From Hyphomicrobiales bacterium (GTDB lineage Bacteria; Pseudomonadota; Alphaproteobacteria; Rhizobiales; Beijerinckiaceae): a DNA stretch of 64,000 nt. A model generated the notes under the pieces. The model ran no database searches. It was not told where the DNA came from and saw only the letters and a list, made by a program, of their open reading frames with translations. A program made the position numbers and the translations under genes. Positions 59,298-64,000 of the stretch are shown here, piece after piece; the first letter of the stretch is position 1, and each line of letters opens with the position of its first letter. The stretch covers positions 62,001 to 126,000 of the forward strand of contig JAPLOU010000043.1 of the NCBI GenBank assembly GCA_026400535.1, in the 5' to 3' direction.

Positions 59298-61495
59298 ATG
59301 CTCCGCCTGCGGGCGAACGGACCGAGCGGCCGCGCCGTTTCGAGAGCGACCGGAGCGAGAGACCCTCTCGCAGCGAACGGCCTGAGCGCGGTGATCGTCC
59401 CTTCAGCCGGCCGCGCGCCCAGGGCGCTGACCGCTCCGGCAGGTCTCAGCAGGAGGGAACCGGCGACGGGTTCAAGCCCAGAGCCAGCGGCAAGAGCTTT
59501 GGTCCACGCACGGATTTCCCAGATCGCCCGCCACGCCGCGAAGCGTCCGGGCGTCCGCCGCGGGCGGACGGCGACAGGCCGTTCAGAAGGCCGCGCTTTG
59601 ACCGGCCGGATGGCGAGCGCCGCGAGGAAGGCTTCAAGCCACGTGCTCCGAAAGGCAACGGGCCGCGCCGTGATTTTGGCGACAAGCCGCCGCGCCGTGA
59701 GTTCAGCGACCGGCCGCCGCGCCGCTTCCGCGATGACGAGCGTCCACAGCGCAGCGATGATCGTGGCGCCGAGCGTCCGCGCAGCGCCTCCCGACCCGAG
59801 CGCCGCCCCTTCCTGCCGCGGGAGGGCAACCCGGAACGGCTTGCCGCAACCGAGAAGGCCGGTGGTGTCGAGCGCATCGCCAAGGTAATCGCCCGGGCCG
59901 GCGCCGCGTCGCGGCGAGACGCCGAGGCGATGATCGAACAGGGCCGCGTCAGCGTCGATGGCGAGGTAATCACATCGCCGGCGCTCGACGTGCTGCCGAC
60001 GGCCCGGATCATGATCGATGGCGAGACGCTGCCGGCGCGCGAGCGCACCCGGCTCTGGCTCTATCACAAGCCGTCCGGGCTGGTCTCGACCAACCACGAC
60101 CCCGAAGGCCGGACAACGTTGTTCGAAACCCTGCCCGAGGACCTGCCGCGGGTCATCACCATCGGGCGGCTCGACATCAACACCGAAGGGCTTCTGCTGC
60201 TCACCAATGATGGCGGTCTTGCACGCGTGCTCGGACACCCCGAAACGGCCTGGCTCCGGCGCTATCGCGTGCGCGCCTACGGGCTGATCACGCAGGACAA
60301 ACTCGACGCCGTGCGCGGCGGCGTCACCATTGATGGCGAGAATTTCGGTCCAGTGGTGGCGACGCGCGACCGGGAGGTCGGCGACAATACCTGGCTGACG
60401 GTCGATCTGCGCGAGGGCAAGAACCGCGAGGTCAAGCGCGTGCTTGAGCATCTCGGCCTGACCGTGAACCGGCTGATCCGGATCTCTTTCGGTCCGTTCC
60501 AGCTTGGCGATCTGGCCGAAGGCGACGTCGAGGAGGTCCGCACCAGGGTCCTGCGCGACCAGCTCGGCGAGCAACTGGCCAGCATCGCCGGTGTCGATTT
60601 CGAGGCCCCTGTCCGCAACGAAAACAGGCTCGATCGGCCCCATGCCCATGAAGACGAGCGTGGCGCGGGACGCAGACCGGACCGCGGCCCGTCACGACGC
60701 GATGAGCGCGGCGAGCGCGAGCGCTTCGGTGAGCGTGGCGGACGACCCCGTTTTGACCGCGACGCCCCCACTGAAAAGCCCACCCGCAAGCCGCGCGAAG
60801 GTGCATATCACCGCGCCCGGGAGGAAAGCGGCGAGGCCCCGCGCGACATCCTGTTGCGCGCCGAGGAAGGCCGCGGTGCCATCTGGCGCGACGAGGACAC
60901 GACCCAGATGAAGCCGAAGCGGACCGGTCCACGCCGGGGCAGCGACCCGCGCGAGGAACGCGCCCAGCGCGAGGCGGCAGGCGGCCGCGAGCGCGTGCGC
61001 GCCAAGCCGATCGAGGATCCAAAGGGACGCCGCGTAACCGTGGAGCGCGTGGCCGGGGCCTCGCCCGACATTCCGCGCAAGCCGCGCTACACGCGCGCCG
61101 ATTTCGCCCCGCCTGGCGGCGACGAGCGTCCGGCGCGCCGGCCCCGGCAGGAGGATGACAGGCCGCCGCGCCGGGACTTTGTTGGTGGAGCACCCTGGGG
61201 CGGCGACAAGCAACGGCCACCGCGCACCGATGCCGAGAGGCCGTTCAAGCCGCGCGGACCGCGCAGCGACGCAGGTCCACGCCGGGATTTTTCCGATCGT
61301 CCGCCGCGCAAGGATCTTGGCGACAGGCCGGCCCGCACGGTCCGGCCGCCGCGCACCGAGGACGAGCGCCCACAGCGCCCGTTCCGTGAAGGCGGCAAGC
61401 CGCCATTCAAGGGCGGGACGCGTTCAGGGCCGCCGCGTTCAGGCGGGGCTGGCGGCGGTGACAAGCCGCGCGGGCCGCGCAAGCCGCGGTTCTGA
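59298..61495 (+). CDS. rluB: Ribosomal large-subunit pseudouridine synthase B, with disordered basic N- and C-terminal regions; start in doubt
   Basis: The core (about 59850–60630) has an S4 domain (ERIAKVIARAGAASRRDAEA then MIEQGRVSVDGEVI) and the RluB/E/F catalytic motif TIGRLDINTEGLLLLTNDGG (catalytic Asp in GRLD). It pseudouridylates 23S rRNA. Arg/Pro/Asp-rich low-complexity stretches precede and follow it (about 180 and 300 residues). In the coding frame there is no ATG, GTG or TTG between the stop at 59258–59260 and an ATG at 59930 that cuts the S4 domain. The ATG at 59298 is in another frame, so a frameshift or a non-standard start is likely. Confidence 0.85.
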
Positions 61496-61506
61496 CGGGT
61501 TACGCC

Positions 61507-62067
61507 ATGCGGATCGTCGGCGGGAACCTCAAGGGCCGTGCGCTGCTCGGACCAAAGGCAGGATCGCTCGCTATCCGCCCAACCTCGGACCGGCTGCGCG
61601 AGAGCCTTTTCAACATCCTCAGCCATAGCGCCGACGTTGCGCTTGACGGCGTGCGGGTTCTCGACCTGTTTGCGGGCACCGGCGCGCTGTCATTCGAGGC
61701 GATTTCGCGTGGCGCGAGCTTTGCGCTGCTGGTGGATGACAGCACCGATGCGCGCGGAATCATCCGTGGCAACCAGGACGCGCTCGGTCTCGGCGGCGCG
61801 ACCCGGATCTATCGCCGGGATGCAACGCGGCTTGGCCCGATTTCCGGCATGGATCCTTTCAGCCTGGTGTTCTGCGACCCGCCCTATGGCAAGGCTCTGG
61901 GGGGACTGGCGCTGGCCTCCGCGCGTGATGGCGGCTGGCTGAGCGCGGGTGCGTTCGTGGTCTGGGAGGAGACGGTCGCGGCAGAACTTGAAATTCCGTC
62001 CGGCTTCGACACAACAGATCATCGGAGCTACGGGGATACGCAGGTGCGTTTCCTGATCGCACGTTGA
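61507..62067 (+). CDS. rsmD: 16S rRNA (guanine(966)-N(2))-methyltransferase
   Basis: A 186-residue RsmD: MRIVGGNLKGRALLGPKAGS, IRPTSDRLRESLFNILSH, SAM site VLDLFAGTGALSFEAISRGA and the catalytic FCDPPYGKAL (DPPY). It methylates G966 of 16S rRNA. It starts 11 bases after the rluB stop, so two rRNA-modifying genes share a unit. Confidence 0.95.
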   Translation: MRIVGGNLKGRALLGPKAGSLAIRPTSDRLRESLFNILSHSADVALDGVRVLDLFAGTGALSFEAISRGASFALLVDDSTDARGIIRGNQDALGLGGATRIYRRDATRLGPISGMDPFSLVFCDPPYGKALGGLALASARDGGWLSAGAFVVWEETVAAELEIPSGFDTTDHRSYGDTQVRFLIAR

Positions 62068-62076
62068 AGGTCCGTC

Positions 62077-62328
62077 ATGCTGGTTTCCATCCTCGATGCC
62101 CTCGCCCTGATCAGTGCCCTTGCGGCCGCCTACCTCTGGTGGCGCGCCAGCGGCAATCTTGTCCGACGCATCAGCCTGACCGAAAAGCTCGATGCGCAGG
62201 ATTTCAACCGCATGGTCACTGCGATGAACCGATCGCAGATGCTCAACCGCCGCGCCGCACTCGCGACCGCCGTCTCCGCATTGGCGATCGCGATGAAGCT
62301 CGCGCATGACCTTGTCACGCGCGGCTGA
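62077..62328 (+). CDS. Small membrane protein of unknown function
   Basis: An 83-residue protein with two hydrophobic segments (about residues 5–22, LDALALISALAAAYLWW, and 60–75, LATAVSALAIAMKLA) linked by a polar stretch. No family was recognised. It follows rsmD by 9 bases in the same direction and converges with mutL. It is probably real on the basis of spacing and hydrophobicity. Confidence 0.6.
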   Translation: MLVSILDALALISALAAAYLWWRASGNLVRRISLTEKLDAQDFNRMVTAMNRSQMLNRRAALATAVSALAIAMKLAHDLVTRG

Positions 62329-62343
62329 TACCCCGCGCAGCGG

Positions 62344-64000
62344 TCAGCTTCTCCCGAACAGCCTGTCGATATCGCTGAGTTTCAGCTCGACATAGGTCGG
62401 GCGGCCGTGATTGCACTGGCCGGACATCGGCGTGGCCTCCATGTCCCGGAGCAGCGCATCCATTTCCTCGGGGCGAAGCCGACGGCCGGCCCGTACGGAG
62501 TTATGGCAGGCCATCGTGGCCAGCACGTGGTCCAGCCTGTTGCCCAGCCTGCTGACGCCATCATCGGCCAGGGCATCGGCGACATCATGCACAAGCTGCC
62601 TGAGATTGCCGCCGGCAAGTTCGGTCGGCGCCTCGCGGACCAGCACGGCGCCGGGCCCGAAGGGCTCGATGGCCAGGCCCAAGCCCTCAAGTTCGGAGGC
62701 TGCCGCAGCGAGCCGGTCGGCATCCACAGGGTCAAGTTCGACGACCTCCGGGACCAGCAGCATCTGGCGCGCGATGCCCTGTCCGGCGCGCGCCGCCTTG
62801 AGGCGCTCGTAAACCAGCCTTTCATGGGCCGCGTGCTGATCGACGATGATGACGCCATCGGCGGTTTGCGTGACAATATAGTTGCCATGGAGCTGGGCCC
62901 GCGCGACACCGAGCGGGAAGGCTGCGGCATGCAGTGCCGTGTCGTCCGTGCTGGCACGTGCATCCACGCTTGGCTGCGCCGCAAGGTCCAGCCCGTGCTG
63001 TCGCCTCTCGGCAAGGCCCGAAGTGGCCGGCACGGCCTGATGGGTGCCGTTCCAGCCAAAACTGACCGGCCCACGTCTTGGCTCAGGTGTCCGGAACAGT
63101 CCGCGCATGGCGTCGAGGGCGCGCGTACCACCGGTCGTGGCGGCACGATGGCCCGTGCGCGCCAGCGCCTCGCGGATCGCATTGATGACGAGGCCGCGCA
63201 CCAGCGGCGCATCGCGGAAGCGTACCTCGCTCTTGGCAGGATGAACGTTCACATCGACCTGGGATGGCTCACATATCACGCCAAGCGCGATCGAGGGGTA
63301 GCGATCGCCCGCCAGCACATCGGCATAGGCCCCGCGCACGGCCGAGAGCAGCAGCCGGTCCTTCACCGGGCGGCCATTGACCGACAGGTGGATGGCGGCG
63401 GCGTTGCCACGATTGAAGGTCGGCAGGCCAGCAAAGCCGGTGATGGTCACCCCCTCGCGGGCGGCATCAACGCCCACGGCGTTGTCCGGGAACTCGCGGC
63501 CGAGAATGCGGGCCAAACGCGCCAGAGAGCCCGCTTCGCCCTCCCCTTCGCGCGGGAAGATGAACGGAGTCAGATGATCGCCTGCCAACGAAAACCGCAC
63601 ATCGGGATGGCACAGGGCCAGCCGACGTACCACCTCGGCAACGGCAAGGGCCTCCGAACGATCCGACTTGAGGAACTTCAGCCGGGCCGGCGTGGCGTGG
63701 AAAAGATCGGTGACCTCGATGCGGGTGCCCTTTGCAGCGGCAGCGGGGCGAACCTCACCTTTCTGCCCGGCATTGATCGTGAGGGCTGCGCCCCTGTCAG
63801 CGTCTGCTGTGCGGGTGAGGATGTCGAGCCGCGCGACCGAGCCGATCGAGGGCAGCGCCTCGCCACGGAAGCCGAGCGTGCTGATGGCGAACAGATCACC
63901 GGTCGGCAGTTTCGAGGTGGCGTGGCGTTCGACGCTCAGATAAAGATCGTCCGGCCCCATCCCGGCCCCGTCATCGACCACGCGGATCAGCCGGCGCCCG
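62344..64000 (-). CDS. mutL: DNA mismatch repair protein MutL, N-terminus outside the window
   Basis: The minus strand is open from the stop at 62344 to the window edge (about 552 codons). It has the GHKL motifs VVDDGAGMGPDDLYLSVERH and ISTLGFRGEALPSIGSVARL, then the ATPase-domain end DVNVHPAKSEVRF, and the dimerisation domain with ATMACHNSVRAGRR and QCNHGRPTYVELKL. MutL couples MutS to strand excision. The first, Asn/Asp-containing ATPase motif lies beyond the edge. No endonuclease DQHA(x)2E(x)4E motif stands out, although VDQHAAHERLVYE occurs and may be that site. Confidence 0.95.
   Translation of the reverse strand, partial: GRRLIRVVDDGAGMGPDDLYLSVERHATSKLPTGDLFAISTLGFRGEALPSIGSVARLDILTRTADADRGAALTINAGQKGEVRPAAAAKGTRIEVTDLFHATPARLKFLKSDRSEALAVAEVVRRLALCHPDVRFSLAGDHLTPFIFPREGEGEAGSLARLARILGREFPDNAVGVDAAREGVTITGFAGLPTFNRGNAAAIHLSVNGRPVKDRLLLSAVRGAYADVLAGDRYPSIALGVICEPSQVDVNVHPAKSEVRFRDAPLVRGLVINAIREALARTGHRAATTGGTRALDAMRGLFRTPEPRRGPVSFGWNGTHQAVPATSGLAERRQHGLDLAAQPSVDARASTDDTALHAAAFPLGVARAQLHGNYIVTQTADGVIIVDQHAAHERLVYERLKAARAGQGIARQMLLVPEVVELDPVDADRLAAAASELEGLGLAIEPFGPGAVLVREAPTELAGGNLRQLVHDVADALADDGVSRLGNRLDHVLATMACHNSVRAGRRLRPEEMDALLRDMEATPMSGQCNHGRPTYVELKLSDIDRLFGRS

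Noticed and set aside
1..64000. CRISPR arrays, prophage structural genes, secretion-system or biosynthetic gene clusters
   Set aside because: No regularly spaced repeats, phage head/tail genes, NRPS/PKS or secretion genes were seen in the window.

Overview
The window is high-GC DNA from an alphaproteobacterium, most likely of the order Hyphomicrobiales (Rhizobiales). The basis is gene content and order rather than a marker-gene search: cycM/kdsB/pheA, rsmE with gshA, a cysQ–DUF4170–acyltransferase–waaA–lpxK–DUF2093 block, two phasins, an Hsp20–DUF1150 pair, an alphaproteobacterial-type tRNA-His (A at the discriminator position, no encoded G-1), a TTAA-N7-TTAA CtrA-type site and a three-repeat Pho box before an olsB-like gene. 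The genus cannot be fixed from the sequence alone. Most of the window is ordinary chromosomal housekeeping DNA.

Layout. 1–4.9 kb: a minus-strand YgiC-like ligase/DUF1190/DUF350 group, then a large PAS sensor kinase of the PleC/DivJ/PdhS type. 5–6.6 kb: two phasins and tRNA-His. 6.8–11.3 kb: Hsp20, DUF1150, a hydrolase, a GT4 glycosyltransferase, infC (AUU start, intrinsic terminator) and tryptophan 2,3-dioxygenase. 11.4–19.6 kb: an SbmA/YddA-type ABC exporter, a META protein, a hybrid kinase, olsB with its Pho box, hisZ–hisG. 19.6–22.8 kb: a structured intergenic region that may encode a small RNA, aceB, and a thioredoxin–CcdA pair. 22.8–26.5 kb: uppP, GST, queG and an epimerase. 26.5–29.7 kb: upp, a URC4-like gene and a URC1-like gene, a bacterial version of the URC uracil-degradation cluster. 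29.9–33.8 kb: HIT, nudC, pheA, kdsB, cycM. 33.9–40.4 kb: yejABE-yejF peptide importer, with a PIN-domain toxin–antitoxin pair placed between yejE and yejF. 40.6–42 kb: deoB and tRNA-Thr(GGT).

42–50 kb is the accessory part. A frameshifted integrase remnant starts 81 bases after tRNA-Thr. It is followed by a creatininase-family hydrolase, a polar amino-acid ABC transporter and a divergent IclR regulator, then a possible insertion-sequence end, an orphan Flp pilin and gshA. A 765-base gene-free stretch follows, containing a block of about 15% GC.

50–64 kb returns to core genes: rsmE, ubiA, cysQ, the lipid A/Kdo genes (acyltransferase, waaA, lpxK), tadA, rluB (with a start-codon problem that suggests a frameshift), rsmD and mutL, which is cut by the window end. 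The YgiC-like gene is cut by the other end.

The points most worth checking are the candidate small RNA at about 19.6–19.7 kb, the URC operon, the CtrA site before the sensor kinase, the toxin–antitoxin pair inside the yej operon, the tRNA-Thr integrase remnant with its cargo, the rluB reading frame, and the AT-rich insert between rsmE and gshA.
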